DNA from: Catalinimonas niigatensis
Lineage (GTDB): Bacteria > Bacteroidota > Bacteroidia > Cytophagales > Cyclobacteriaceae
NCBI RefSeq assembly: GCF_030506285.1
Contig: NZ_CP119422.1
Coordinates: forward strand, 5,629,501 to 5,693,500
DNA length: 64,000 nucleotides
Reading direction: 5' to 3'
Part shown: one piece after another, positions 28,999 to 38,429 of the stretch
How positions within the stretch are numbered: the first letter of the stretch is position 1
Layout of the letters: each line of letters opens with the position of its first letter
Notes under the pieces: model-generated
The model's input: the letters and a program-made list of their open reading frames with translations, nothing else
Database searches by the model: none
What the model was told of the DNA's origin: nothing
Position numbers and translations under genes: made by a program

Positions 28999-29045
28999 AG
29001 CCCCTTACGCAATTCAATCATTGATTGCGCAAGGGGCTTTGTTAT
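28999..29045 (+). terminator. Strong hairpin terminator of the phosphoesterase pair
   Basis: A 15-base arm (28999-29013) pairs with 29024-29038, GC-rich at the base (AGCCCCTT with AAGGGGCT), followed by a T-rich tract. Confidence 0.88.
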
Positions 29046-29340
29046 TTGATGTTCTTCTTTCACTATGGCTTTCAATATAAATCTGTTGCAGAAAGCGTAT
29101 TTTTACTTCCAAAAAAAGCTGTCAGAAAAATCAGAGAAATGCTCTTTTCAGCAAAAAAATTATCGTCGACGTTTGTTGGTACTGAAGGTTTCTCTTTCAG
29201 AAATTATATCAGTCACAAAATCATTTGAACAAATAATAAATTAACTCTGAAAAATTTATTTTTAAATTTAAAACAGAAAAAAATAAAAATAATTACATAA
29301 TTTAGTTTAATAATAAAATTAAATCTTTTAATTTTATAGC
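29046..29340. other. Very AT-rich intergenic stretch
   Basis: About 295 bases with no supported gene. The last 110 bases before the glycosyltransferase ATG are almost pure A and T, unlike neighbouring spacers, and probably hold its promoter. Confidence 0.5.
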
Positions 29341-30303
29341 ATGGAAAATCATTATGCTATAGTTACGCCTTGCTACAACGAAAATGAGACAATCATAAAA
29401 TTTCTGCTATCATTAGAAGATACATTACGAAATATACCCTATCATTTTACAGTAGTAGTAGTCAATGACTGCTCAACGGATCATACCCTAGACCTTCTTT
29501 CCAAATTTAGATTCAAAGCGAATAATCTAAAGTTGGATTTACTATCACTCAGGGTAAATCTAGGGCATCAGGGAGCGATTCATCAGGGACTGCTTTACGC
29601 TAAAGGTTTGAATGTGGACAAATTTATAGTGATGGATTCTGATGGTGAGGATGATCCGCACGCTATTCTTAACCTATTAGTGCATCAGGAGGCAGACATC
29701 GTACATGTAGTTAGAGGCAAACGCAATGAGCGCATTTTCTTTCGTATCGCTTACTTCTTTTATAAGCTCCTTTTCAGAGCGATTACCAAAAAAGACATGA
29801 ATTTTGGTAATTTCTGTATGATAAACCGGCGGGTATTAAATGCCGCTACCCATACTTCTTTCATACACTTTGCTGCTTTTTTATCAAAAGTGCGCGGTAA
29901 CCACGCCTACATCACCTGTGACCGGCAGAAACGTATTGGAGGAGAATCCAAAATGAAAACCAGCAGTTTGATATACCATGCTTTCAAATCCCTGACAGAA
30001 TATGCAGAAGATTTGCTGATGCTGTTTCTGAAGTTATTTATTTTTCTGGCTACCTGCTTTGTGGGTTTGATAGGATATATCTTTTATCAGAAATTTTTTA
30101 CAGATGACGCTATACTAGGTTGGGCAAGCACCATGTCGGTTGGGCTGTTTAATACTGCGTTGATTGCCATAGGATTTTATGTGATCGGGATCATCTTGTT
30201 GAATATCTCACACTATAGAAATATCTCTTCCAGAGAACCCTTGTACGAGCGCATACCTAGCAAAAATGAGCATGAATATTTGACCATTTTTTTAGACGCA
30301 TAG
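29341..30303 (+). CDS. Polyprenyl-phosphate-type family 2 glycosyltransferase
   Basis: 320 residues: GT-A domain (AIVTPCYNENETIIKFLLSLE; VVVNDCSTDHTLDLL; NLGHQGAIHQGLLYA; VMDSDGEDDPHAI with the DxD) and two C-terminal membrane segments (about 227-248 and 263-290), the layout of DPM1/GtrB/ArnC enzymes that load a sugar onto undecaprenyl phosphate. The sugar and destination are unknown; no O-antigen genes are adjacent. Confidence 0.88.
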   Translation: MENHYAIVTPCYNENETIIKFLLSLEDTLRNIPYHFTVVVVNDCSTDHTLDLLSKFRFKANNLKLDLLSLRVNLGHQGAIHQGLLYAKGLNVDKFIVMDSDGEDDPHAILNLLVHQEADIVHVVRGKRNERIFFRIAYFFYKLLFRAITKKDMNFGNFCMINRRVLNAATHTSFIHFAAFLSKVRGNHAYITCDRQKRIGGESKMKTSSLIYHAFKSLTEYAEDLLMLFLKLFIFLATCFVGLIGYIFYQKFFTDDAILGWASTMSVGLFNTALIAIGFYVIGIILLNISHYRNISSREPLYERIPSKNEHEYLTIFLDA

Positions 30304-30421
30304 CCATAGATAAGCAGACGAGTATGCAGACCGCTACTGCTGAAATGGAAATTTAGGTTTTTATGACAGATTGGTTAATATTGGCAAAGAGATTCTGTAG
30401 AAAGAATATTACTTTGTGGGC

Positions 30422-33400
30422 ATGGATAGGATCAGTTTTCTTCAGGCTTTTATTTCCACACTCCAAAAGGATTTTGCCGATACTCTACACAAAACGACAA
30501 TCGTTTTTCCAAACCGTAGAGCAGGATTATTTTTTAAGGACAAATTAGCCAAAAGTACGGCTCAGGCTAAGCTGATGCCCCAGGTACTTACCTTTGAAGA
30601 TATGGCCGTGCGCATGTCAAAGCTGGTACTGGCTGATAAGCTTATCCTGGTTTACCAGCTCTACGAAGTATTTCGCCAGCATGATCATCACATAGAGAGC
30701 TTTGACAGATTTTACTTTTGGGGAGAAATGCTTCTGGCAGATTTTAGCGAAGTAGATATGGCTTTGGTCAATGCGCGTGATCTCTTCACCAATCTCAAAG
30801 ATCTAAAATCAATTGAAGCAGGATACGATTACCTCTCAGAAGAGCAAAAGAAAATTATCGCTCGTTTTTGGGAGAGTTTTCGCTACGATCAGGAGGAAAA
30901 CGTAGTAAGTAGTTCGCAGGATCGTTTTCTCATCTTCTGGAATAAACTTTTTCCGGTGTATCAGCAGTTTCGTAATGAATTGCTGGAGCAGGGCCTGGCT
31001 TATGAAGGTTTGTTGTACAGACATATTGCAGAATCTTTGACAGAAGAGGAAGCCCGTGGATCGCAGGAGCAATTTGTCTTTGTGGGCATGAATGCTTTGA
31101 AAAATGCAGAATTGCAGATACTCAACCGCTTGATCAGCAGCGGTAAAGCTACTGTGTATTGGGATACAGATGTCTACTATCTAAACCATGAAGTGCAGGA
31201 AGCAGGGATGTTCCAAAGGAAATATGCCCGCTCCAAAATACTTGGCCCCACTTTTCCATCCAGTATAGCAGATCATTATCATAGCGGAAGCAGACGGCAT
31301 ATCCATATGCACGGAGTACCGCTGGAAGTAGGACAGGCCAAGAAAGTAGGAGAATACCTTCTGGAACTCAGCCAAAAAGAGGGCTTTGATCCCGAACGTT
31401 GTGTTATCGTACTTCCTGAGGAACATATGTTATTTCCGGTTTTGCATGCTCTGCCTCCGGCAATCCGCAAAGTGAATGTGACGATGGGGTATCCGCTGCG
31501 CAGTACTTCTCTCTACAGCTTTATAGAGCACATACTTAACCTACAACTGGAAAAGAGGCAGCAGGGTACGCAGGCCTATGTCTATCACTTTGAAACGCTG
31601 CTGGCTTTGTTGAGGCATCCTTATATCAAAAACTACCTGCCTGCCGAAGCAGATGAGAATATTCAGGACATCAAAAAGAGTAATGCAATATATGTCAATC
31701 CTGCAGGACTGAAAGGTAAGCCATCGTTTTATCAAAAAGTATTGGCTCCGGTAGAGGATGTGCCTTCACTTTTTGACTATCTGCAACAATTGAGTATGCT
31801 CTTACACCAGATGCTGCATACACAAAATGAAACAGAACAGGAAGAGATACATGAAACTATCCCCGGTTCATCCGATATAGATAATTCAGCAAGATCTGAA
31901 AAAGAGGCTCCTGTATCTTTGCAGAACATGTCTGTGCCAGATGTGCCTATGCTGGAACAGGAACTGCTTTATCATTTTTATATCCATCTCAACCGACTGA
32001 AATCACTTACCCAGGAGCGGCATTTTGATTTTGAGCTTCCAGCTTTTATCAAATTACTCCGACAGGTATTTCAGTCACTTAGAGTACCTTTTACCGGTGA
32101 GCCCCTAAGAGGGCTACAAATTATGGGGCTTTTAGAAACCAGGAACCTGGATTTTGATCATGTATTTGTGCTCTCTATGAATGAAGGAATTATGCCTGCT
32201 TCAGAGAGCCAAACCTCTTTCATTCCGGCCAATCTCCGAAAGGGTTTTGGCATATTCGGTGTTGATCAGCAGGATGCTTTTTATGCCCATGCTTTCTTTC
32301 GTTTGTTGCATCATGCCCAGGAAGTACATCTTTTTTACAATACAGAAGATACCTCTACACTCAATGGAGAGATGAGCCGCTTCCTTTATCAGCTTTACTA
32401 TGAGTCGGAGAGGACACAAAATGATGAATTGCGCTTCCCTGATGCTGCCGGAGATTTTGTAGTGAGCCGAGACTTCTTGAGCATGAAGATAGCGCCAACT
32501 TCACCAATAAAGATTTCTATGGCTAAGACTGAGGAAGTATGGAAGCACTTGCTGGTATATCGTAAAGGAAGTAGTTATCCCAGGCAATCCATGCTTACAC
32601 CTTCAGCACTGAATACTTATCTGGATTGCCGCCTTAAGTTTTATTATCAATACGTAGTGTGCATGCGAGAGATGGAGGAAGTTGAGGATGAACTGGATGC
32701 CAAGGTATTTGGCAACATACTGCACAAAACCATGGAAGTATTGTACAAAGACTTTGTGCAACTGAAAGGAAGCAGAACTATTGAAGCACAGGATTGTCTG
32801 CAACTCAAAAGTGGAAAGCTGGATGAAGCTATACATAAAGGTTTTAAAGAACATTATCGGCAGGAAAAAGAGCAGGAATTCAATTTTGAGGGAAGAAATA
32901 TCATCGCCCGGGAAATTGTGAGAAAAATGGGCAGGCAGATTTTGGATCATGATAGTCGTTATGCCCCTTTTGAAATCGTCAGCCTGGAAGAAAGAGGAAA
33001 GCAGGGCTACTATGCTGATTTGGAAATTGATGTAGATGGAGAGAAATTTTGCATAGCATTCAAAGGGATCATTGACAGAGTAGACCGTAAAGACAATGTG
33101 GTAAGGGTACTGGATTATAAAACCGGTCGGGATGAGCGGAAAACTCCAGACATAGATTCGCTGTTTGACAGAGAACATCCCAGAAGAAACAAAGCAGCGA
33201 TGCAGGCCTTATTCTATGCCTGGCTTTACCAGGAAACCCAAAATAAGCAAGAAGAAAAGGTCATTTCCGGATTGGTCAATGCTGCTGAACTATTTAAAGA
33301 GGATTTTGATCCAAGGCTGAAAATTGGAGAGGAAACCATGGAAGATTTTGCAGATTACCGGGAAATTTTTTTGTCAGGGTTGATAAATCTTGTTCAGGAA

Positions 33401-33484
33401 ATATTCAACAGGAAAATCCCTTTTGATCAGACTACTGACGATAAAAAATGCAATTTTTGCCCATATGCCAATATTTGTTATTAA
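30422..33484 (+). CDS. AddB-like PD-(D/E)XK nuclease with Fe-S cluster
   Basis: 1020 residues from the ATG at 30422 (a GTG two codons earlier is possible). The N-terminus (TTIVFPNRRAGLFFKDKLA) is an inactive helicase-like region; the C-terminal quarter has the nuclease core FKGIIDRVDRKDNVVRVLDYKTGRDE. A 4Fe-4S site is suggested by a Cys in LDCRLKFYYQ and the C-terminal CNFCPYANIC, as in AddB. This is the nuclease subunit for double-strand-break processing; its AddA-type helicase partner is not in the window. Confidence 0.88.
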   Translation: MDRISFLQAFISTLQKDFADTLHKTTIVFPNRRAGLFFKDKLAKSTAQAKLMPQVLTFEDMAVRMSKLVLADKLILVYQLYEVFRQHDHHIESFDRFYFWGEMLLADFSEVDMALVNARDLFTNLKDLKSIEAGYDYLSEEQKKIIARFWESFRYDQEENVVSSSQDRFLIFWNKLFPVYQQFRNELLEQGLAYEGLLYRHIAESLTEEEARGSQEQFVFVGMNALKNAELQILNRLISSGKATVYWDTDVYYLNHEVQEAGMFQRKYARSKILGPTFPSSIADHYHSGSRRHIHMHGVPLEVGQAKKVGEYLLELSQKEGFDPERCVIVLPEEHMLFPVLHALPPAIRKVNVTMGYPLRSTSLYSFIEHILNLQLEKRQQGTQAYVYHFETLLALLRHPYIKNYLPAEADENIQDIKKSNAIYVNPAGLKGKPSFYQKVLAPVEDVPSLFDYLQQLSMLLHQMLHTQNETEQEEIHETIPGSSDIDNSARSEKEAPVSLQNMSVPDVPMLEQELLYHFYIHLNRLKSLTQERHFDFELPAFIKLLRQVFQSLRVPFTGEPLRGLQIMGLLETRNLDFDHVFVLSMNEGIMPASESQTSFIPANLRKGFGIFGVDQQDAFYAHAFFRLLHHAQEVHLFYNTEDTSTLNGEMSRFLYQLYYESERTQNDELRFPDAAGDFVVSRDFLSMKIAPTSPIKISMAKTEEVWKHLLVYRKGSSYPRQSMLTPSALNTYLDCRLKFYYQYVVCMREMEEVEDELDAKVFGNILHKTMEVLYKDFVQLKGSRTIEAQDCLQLKSGKLDEAIHKGFKEHYRQEKEQEFNFEGRNIIAREIVRKMGRQILDHDSRYAPFEIVSLEERGKQGYYADLEIDVDGEKFCIAFKGIIDRVDRKDNVVRVLDYKTGRDERKTPDIDSLFDREHPRRNKAAMQALFYAWLYQETQNKQEEKVISGLVNAAELFKEDFDPRLKIGEETMEDFADYREIFLSGLINLVQEIFNRKIPFDQTTDDKKCNFCPYANICY

Positions 33485-33637
33485 TTTGACTACAGATTTG
33501 ATCATACATTCTTATCAAAAGATGTAAAGCGATGTATTGTTCATCGGTTTAAGAATGTATTGAAAATCTCTTTAATGATTCGGGTAAAAATAATTTCTTT
33601 ACATTCAATAAGAATTTTGAGTCAGTACATTTAGTAT

Positions 33638-34816
33638 ATGAGAGGGGTAAGCTTAGCTATATTTTTTTTGACCTTTACAGCAAATGTTTCACTTAAAGCA
33701 CAGGCTCTTTTTGTGGGCACAGAACAGCAGCTCTGGGTTAGCAATGGAGGGATGCTCACAGTACATGGGGATTTGGATAATGCTGGAGAAATCACCAACA
33801 ATGGTGAGCTGAGTGTGAGTGGAAACTGGACTATGCAGGGAGAATATGTAGAGGGTACAGGTTTAGTCGTTTTGAACGGAAAGGAAGGGCAGCAGATAGA
33901 CCATGACGGACAGCGTTTTTTTCAGCTAAGCATAGAGAGCGGCGGTGATAAATCAATTTTATCAAACATCCTTGTGTCATCAGCACTTTATCTGGATAGT
34001 GGAATCATCAGAGCTGAAAACGATCAGCAAGTCATTCTTGCTGCGGAAGCAGAGATCTTCGGAGGTAATCAGGATTCCTTCGTGGAAGGTATTGTCGTAA
34101 ACAGTGGTACGGGATATAAGCTTTTTCCTGTAGGAAAGGATAATCAGTATCTGCCCGTTGAGCTGCTTGATGTACGGGGAAACAATCCTATGCTTAGCGC
34201 CGAAGTAATTGAACCCCAACCTCAACCTTTGGACCTGAGCGGTTTGGAGAGGGTGTCTTCGCAACGCTATTGGCAGGTAAATACTTTAATGGGTAACTAC
34301 GAGGGTTCAGTAGTGAGACTTGGGATAGCAGATGAGCCTGATTTTAGTACGCTGAGTGGATTAGTTGTAGCTGCTGCACCCCAGCTGTCTTCAACTTATA
34401 TCAGTTTGGGTGCTGCTGAAGTGGTGGGCACCCTGGATGAGGGAAGCATTACCAGTGAAAATCCTACTAATTTACCAATCCTTACCTTAGGCCTGAGCGC
34501 TGAGTTTTCAGAAGAGGGTGAAGTATTGGTTCCCAATGCCTTTGCGCCGGATTCACCCCTGGAGGAGGATAGAAATCTCTCTATTTTTGCAGTCAATCTG
34601 GCGCCTGAAGATTTTGTTTTTCGTATTTTTAATCGCTGGGGCAAACTGGTTTATGAAACTACCTCCCTCGACGAAGCTTTGGAAACTGGTTGGAATGGGA
34701 TCAATCAGGAGACAAATCAACCTGCCCAGTTTGGCGTGTATAGCTACTATCTGAGCGGTAAATTCAGCGATAATGAGCCTGTTATGAAGAAAGGGACACT
34801 AACCCTTTTTCGTTAA
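33638..34816 (+). CDS. Surface protein with T9SS type B (gliding-motility-type) C-terminal domain
   Basis: 392 residues: signal peptide (about 1-24), a short beta-helix-like section (GGMLTVHGDLDNAGEITNNGELSVSG, about 37-62), a middle part with no known domain, and a type B sorting domain (about 305-392: FRIFNRWGKLVYET, GVYSYYLSGKF, KKGTLTLFR). Six bases separate it from the PorP/SprF gene, the usual arrangement in which the SprF-like protein anchors or exports its type B partner. Confidence 0.88.
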   Translation: MRGVSLAIFFLTFTANVSLKAQALFVGTEQQLWVSNGGMLTVHGDLDNAGEITNNGELSVSGNWTMQGEYVEGTGLVVLNGKEGQQIDHDGQRFFQLSIESGGDKSILSNILVSSALYLDSGIIRAENDQQVILAAEAEIFGGNQDSFVEGIVVNSGTGYKLFPVGKDNQYLPVELLDVRGNNPMLSAEVIEPQPQPLDLSGLERVSSQRYWQVNTLMGNYEGSVVRLGIADEPDFSTLSGLVVAAAPQLSSTYISLGAAEVVGTLDEGSITSENPTNLPILTLGLSAEFSEEGEVLVPNAFAPDSPLEEDRNLSIFAVNLAPEDFVFRIFNRWGKLVYETTSLDEALETGWNGINQETNQPAQFGVYSYYLSGKFSDNEPVMKKGTLTLFR

Positions 34817-34822
34817 AAAAAT

Positions 34823-35902
34823 ATGAGCCTGATTTTTTCACATATCACTCCTATTAAAAGATGCATATCCATGTCCTTTTGTTGCCTATTGTATGGAATA
34901 TGGGGTGAGGCTCAGGCACAGGAAGTCCGATTTTCTCAGTATCAGACTGTACCCTTGTTGACAAACCCTGCCTTTGCCGGAACCCAATCGGATTATGCGC
35001 TGCATCTTAACTATCGCATGCAAAACATAGGCTTACTTGCCTACAGAACCGGATATTTTTCTTTTACAATTCCTTTGTATGATCAGTCCCAGGAACCCAG
35101 GCAGGTAGGCGGGCTTTCTCTGGGAGCCATCAACGACATGGCAGGTGAGGCAGGTGAAATCAAAACCAATGGCGCAAGTCTTTCCGGTGCTTATAGTGTG
35201 CTTTTTGATCGCTACGGAGTACAGTCTCTTACCTTTGGTTTGCAGGGCGAGTACATGCTAACCAGTATAGATTTTGGTAACCTGCACTGGCCTTCACAGA
35301 TCACCTATTACGGTTTTGATCCTGGCCGCAGGCCTACAGATGTACTGGAAGGTAGAAGCAGCTTTGTCCGCTTCAATGCCGGGATGATCTGGTCATATAA
35401 TCCGGGCAACAACCAGTTAAAAGCAGAGCAGAAATTAAAGCTGTTTGGAGGGTTTGCAGTATCCAACCTCAATGCACCCAGCCCTAGTTTTTTGCAGAAT
35501 GGTGAATATGCCATGTCTTTGTTGTACAAGATTCATGGAGGTGCAGAAGTACCGCTGGGAAATAGATTAAGTCTGGCTCCTGATTTTATTGTGATGATGC
35601 AAAATAGCCTTCACCAGTTTACTTTAGGAAGTCTGCTCAACTATGAGAAAGAGGTGCGCACCTCTACCAATCCTAATATTACGAAATTAAACCTTTTTGC
35701 AGGGGTTTGGTATCGTTCTACCGATGCGGTTGTGCTGCTGGTAGGAGCCTCCAATCGCAAATTTAACGCTGCATTTAGCTATGACCTCAATACAGTGCCA
35801 GCCAAGGCTGGAATAAATGGGCAGGGAGCTGTTGAACTTTCTTTGTCATTTAAGTTTTTAAAAGAAAAAAGTCCCAGAAAGATATCATCACCGCTTTTTT
35901 GA
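34823..35902 (+). CDS. PorP/SprF-family type IX secretion outer-membrane protein
   Basis: 359 residues with a signal peptide ending AQA. The family opening is QYQTVPLLTNPAFAGTQSDYALHLNYR, followed by a 14-strand-type barrel ending SLSFKFL. Second gene of a three-gene operon with a type B cargo and a PorE-like protein, so it probably handles that cargo rather than being the core PorP. Confidence 0.9.
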   Translation: MSLIFSHITPIKRCISMSFCCLLYGIWGEAQAQEVRFSQYQTVPLLTNPAFAGTQSDYALHLNYRMQNIGLLAYRTGYFSFTIPLYDQSQEPRQVGGLSLGAINDMAGEAGEIKTNGASLSGAYSVLFDRYGVQSLTFGLQGEYMLTSIDFGNLHWPSQITYYGFDPGRRPTDVLEGRSSFVRFNAGMIWSYNPGNNQLKAEQKLKLFGGFAVSNLNAPSPSFLQNGEYAMSLLYKIHGGAEVPLGNRLSLAPDFIVMMQNSLHQFTLGSLLNYEKEVRTSTNPNITKLNLFAGVWYRSTDAVVLLVGASNRKFNAAFSYDLNTVPAKAGINGQGAVELSLSFKFLKEKSPRKISSPLF

Positions 35903-35914
35903 ACAGCCTAAAAT

Positions 35915-38365
35915 ATGCGAATTTGTCATATACACCTAGCTAAGCTTCAAAGAAGAACTTTTTTTTACCTTGCCCTGAGCAGCTGTTTTTTTATCCTGGG
36001 TTTGGCAGACCTCTCTGCTCAGCAATTAGCACGAGCAGATGCTTTCTTTGAAGCCCAGCAATATTACACTGCTTCCAGTATTTATAAAGACATTGTATCC
36101 CAAGATACTACGCATTATCATGCAGCATTTAAACTGGCGCATTGTTACCGCCATCTGTTTGATTATCGCAAAGCAGAAAACTACTATGGATTAGTCGCTC
36201 AAAATGCCGCTCAGAACTTCCCGCTTTCGCTTTATTATTATGCGCAGATCCTTAAGTATAACCAAAAGTATGAGGAGGCCATAAGCTGGTATGAGCAGTT
36301 TCTCAAGCGCCCTCATGAGCTTACCCAAGATTATAGAAAACAGGCAGAAAGAGAAAAACAAGGATGTATTCAGGCTATGTTGGAGCAGCCTTCTGCAGAG
36401 GGTAAAATTCAACTGATACGCTTGCCTGAACCGATCAATACTGCCTATCAGGAGTTTGCGCCGGCTATTTACCGGCATGATTCCCTGCTGGCTTTTAGTT
36501 CTTCCAGAGTACGGAACGACGAAAGGGTCAGCAACAGGTCAGGAGAGGGTTTTTCTGATCAGTATCTTGTAGAACAGGATAGCATTCAGTGGCAGGATAT
36601 TTCTGATGCAGGACGTTTTGAAAAACTCAATTCAAAATGGGCAGATGCCAGCGGCTCTTTTACAGCAGATGGAAGTAAGTATTACTTTACGCATTGTAGT
36701 CCTTCCAGTGGTTTGTGTAGCATCTATGTATCAGAATGGAGTCAGGATAAATGGCAGGAGGCGGAATTACTCAGCCAAACGATAAACCTGGCCGGAAGTA
36801 ACAGCAAACAGCCATCTGTTTCTTCTGAAGGTGATACCTTGTTTTTTGTATCTGATCGTCCCGGAGGGCAGGGTGGAACTGATATCTGGATGAGCAGACT
36901 GGGTGCAAATGGAGACTGGCAGCCTGCTCTCCCTCTCGGAGAAGAAATCAACACAGCACAAGATGAAATTTCACCCTTTTACAGTAGTAAAAATTCACTT
37001 TTGGTCTTTGCATCAGATGGCAGGCAGGGATTGGGAGGTATGGATTTGTATATGGCAAATATCAATACAGACGTAAAAAATACAGCCATCGCCTTGCCTT
37101 CCCCTTTTAATTCCAGTAAAGATGATTGTTATCTGGTTTTTGGTTCTAACAATGGGTACATGGCATCCAACCGGGAAGGAAATTTTGATATCTATGGTTT
37201 CAAAAAGAAAGCTAACCAATCATTTCAGCAATTTTTGCAGGGTATGCCAGCAGATCTTTTGACCAGTATCGCTGGCAAAGGGAAAGTATTTGATGAAATC
37301 ATCTCAGATTACTCTGTCCTGCTAAACCATGATGAAGAGGATATGACAGTTATGCGATCCAGTGGACAGGATTATTTACGCAATGGATCATCTCGCTTTG
37401 TATTAAGTTCAGATGTGAAGGACATTCGCCTTGAACAACTTCGTGACGAAAAAGCCTTGTCTCAGGGCACGAGTATTTCAGTATCACCAACGAATAGCGC
37501 CGATACTTTGGCGGATAAAAATCTCTTAATTTCCTTTTCTACCTATCAGGTGAGCGATCAGGAGATGGTGGAGATAAGAGGAACGATTATCAATAAAGAT
37601 CAAAATTTACCAGTGACCACTTTGAGTTTGTATTTACTGGATGAAGAGGGAAATATCAATAAAATTACTACGACCAATGCACAGGGGGAGTTTAGGTTTG
37701 TTAACCTGGAAGCATCCACTTCTTACCAAATCAGATCTGCCGGTGATCAGAATCAACAGAACCTGGGTTTGGAAAATTTAAGGGTTTTTGGCTATGGGGA
37801 AGATTTTACTACGCTAAAGTTTGAGAATATTTATTTTGATTTTAATCAGGCCTATCTCAGAAATGAAGCCAGGGTAGCTTTGGATCAACTGGCAGCTATT
37901 TATCAACAATACCCTTCATCCGTCATAGAAATTAATGCTTTCACGGATAGCACTGGCAATGACGTCTACAACCTTCAGTTGAGCCGTGAAAGAGGACAGG
38001 CTGCTTTTGATTATCTGCTTGAGAAGGGCGTTGACCGTTCTTCTCTGGTTTTCAATGCCAAAGGTGTTTCTACGGCTATTGTGTCATCCAATTCCTATAT
38101 CAGCCAGCAACTCAATCGTCGTATTGAGTTTTATGTAACAGGAAGAGATTTACTGTACAAATCAGAAATTGTGACCCGCATGCTTCGCCCACAGGTTACG
38201 CTTTATACGCTGGCTAATGAAACAGGAATGAGTCTGGAGGAAATCAAAAGCCTGAATGGAATCAGTGGAAATGAGTTGCAAGCGTACAAACCCATAAGAA
38301 TTTATCAATGGGCCTTTGAGAAAGCTCCTGGTTTATTTTATCAGATGCAAGTACGCTCCGAATGA
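35915..38365 (+). CDS. PorE-like OmpA-family protein with TPR, propeller and LysM-like tail
   Basis: 816 residues: N-terminal export segment (about 10-36), TPR repeats (about 37-140), a PD40/WD40-like propeller (about 180-430), a carboxypeptidase-regulatory-like sandwich (about 555-620) and an OmpA peptidoglycan-binding domain (about 640-750; YFDFNQAYLRNEARVALDQL, TDSTGNDVYNLQLSRERG). It ends in a LysM-like stretch (about 765-805: LYTLANETGMSLEEIKSLNGI). This is the T9SS PorE architecture, linking the translocon to peptidoglycan; the extra LysM-like end is unusual. It starts 12 bases after the SprF-like gene. Confidence 0.88.
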   Translation: MRICHIHLAKLQRRTFFYLALSSCFFILGLADLSAQQLARADAFFEAQQYYTASSIYKDIVSQDTTHYHAAFKLAHCYRHLFDYRKAENYYGLVAQNAAQNFPLSLYYYAQILKYNQKYEEAISWYEQFLKRPHELTQDYRKQAEREKQGCIQAMLEQPSAEGKIQLIRLPEPINTAYQEFAPAIYRHDSLLAFSSSRVRNDERVSNRSGEGFSDQYLVEQDSIQWQDISDAGRFEKLNSKWADASGSFTADGSKYYFTHCSPSSGLCSIYVSEWSQDKWQEAELLSQTINLAGSNSKQPSVSSEGDTLFFVSDRPGGQGGTDIWMSRLGANGDWQPALPLGEEINTAQDEISPFYSSKNSLLVFASDGRQGLGGMDLYMANINTDVKNTAIALPSPFNSSKDDCYLVFGSNNGYMASNREGNFDIYGFKKKANQSFQQFLQGMPADLLTSIAGKGKVFDEIISDYSVLLNHDEEDMTVMRSSGQDYLRNGSSRFVLSSDVKDIRLEQLRDEKALSQGTSISVSPTNSADTLADKNLLISFSTYQVSDQEMVEIRGTIINKDQNLPVTTLSLYLLDEEGNINKITTTNAQGEFRFVNLEASTSYQIRSAGDQNQQNLGLENLRVFGYGEDFTTLKFENIYFDFNQAYLRNEARVALDQLAAIYQQYPSSVIEINAFTDSTGNDVYNLQLSRERGQAAFDYLLEKGVDRSSLVFNAKGVSTAIVSSNSYISQQLNRRIEFYVTGRDLLYKSEIVTRMLRPQVTLYTLANETGMSLEEIKSLNGISGNELQAYKPIRIYQWAFEKAPGLFYQMQVRSE

Positions 38366-38429
38366 TATCCCGCTTGAGAAAGAGTCATAAAATAATACTA
38401 AATTGTGCGGTAAGTAATCAGATGTGCAT

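Noticed and set aside
32603-33178. 191-codon frame on the minus strand
   Set aside because: Antisense to the conserved nuclease domain of the AddB-like gene; no domain and aromatic-rich shadow composition.
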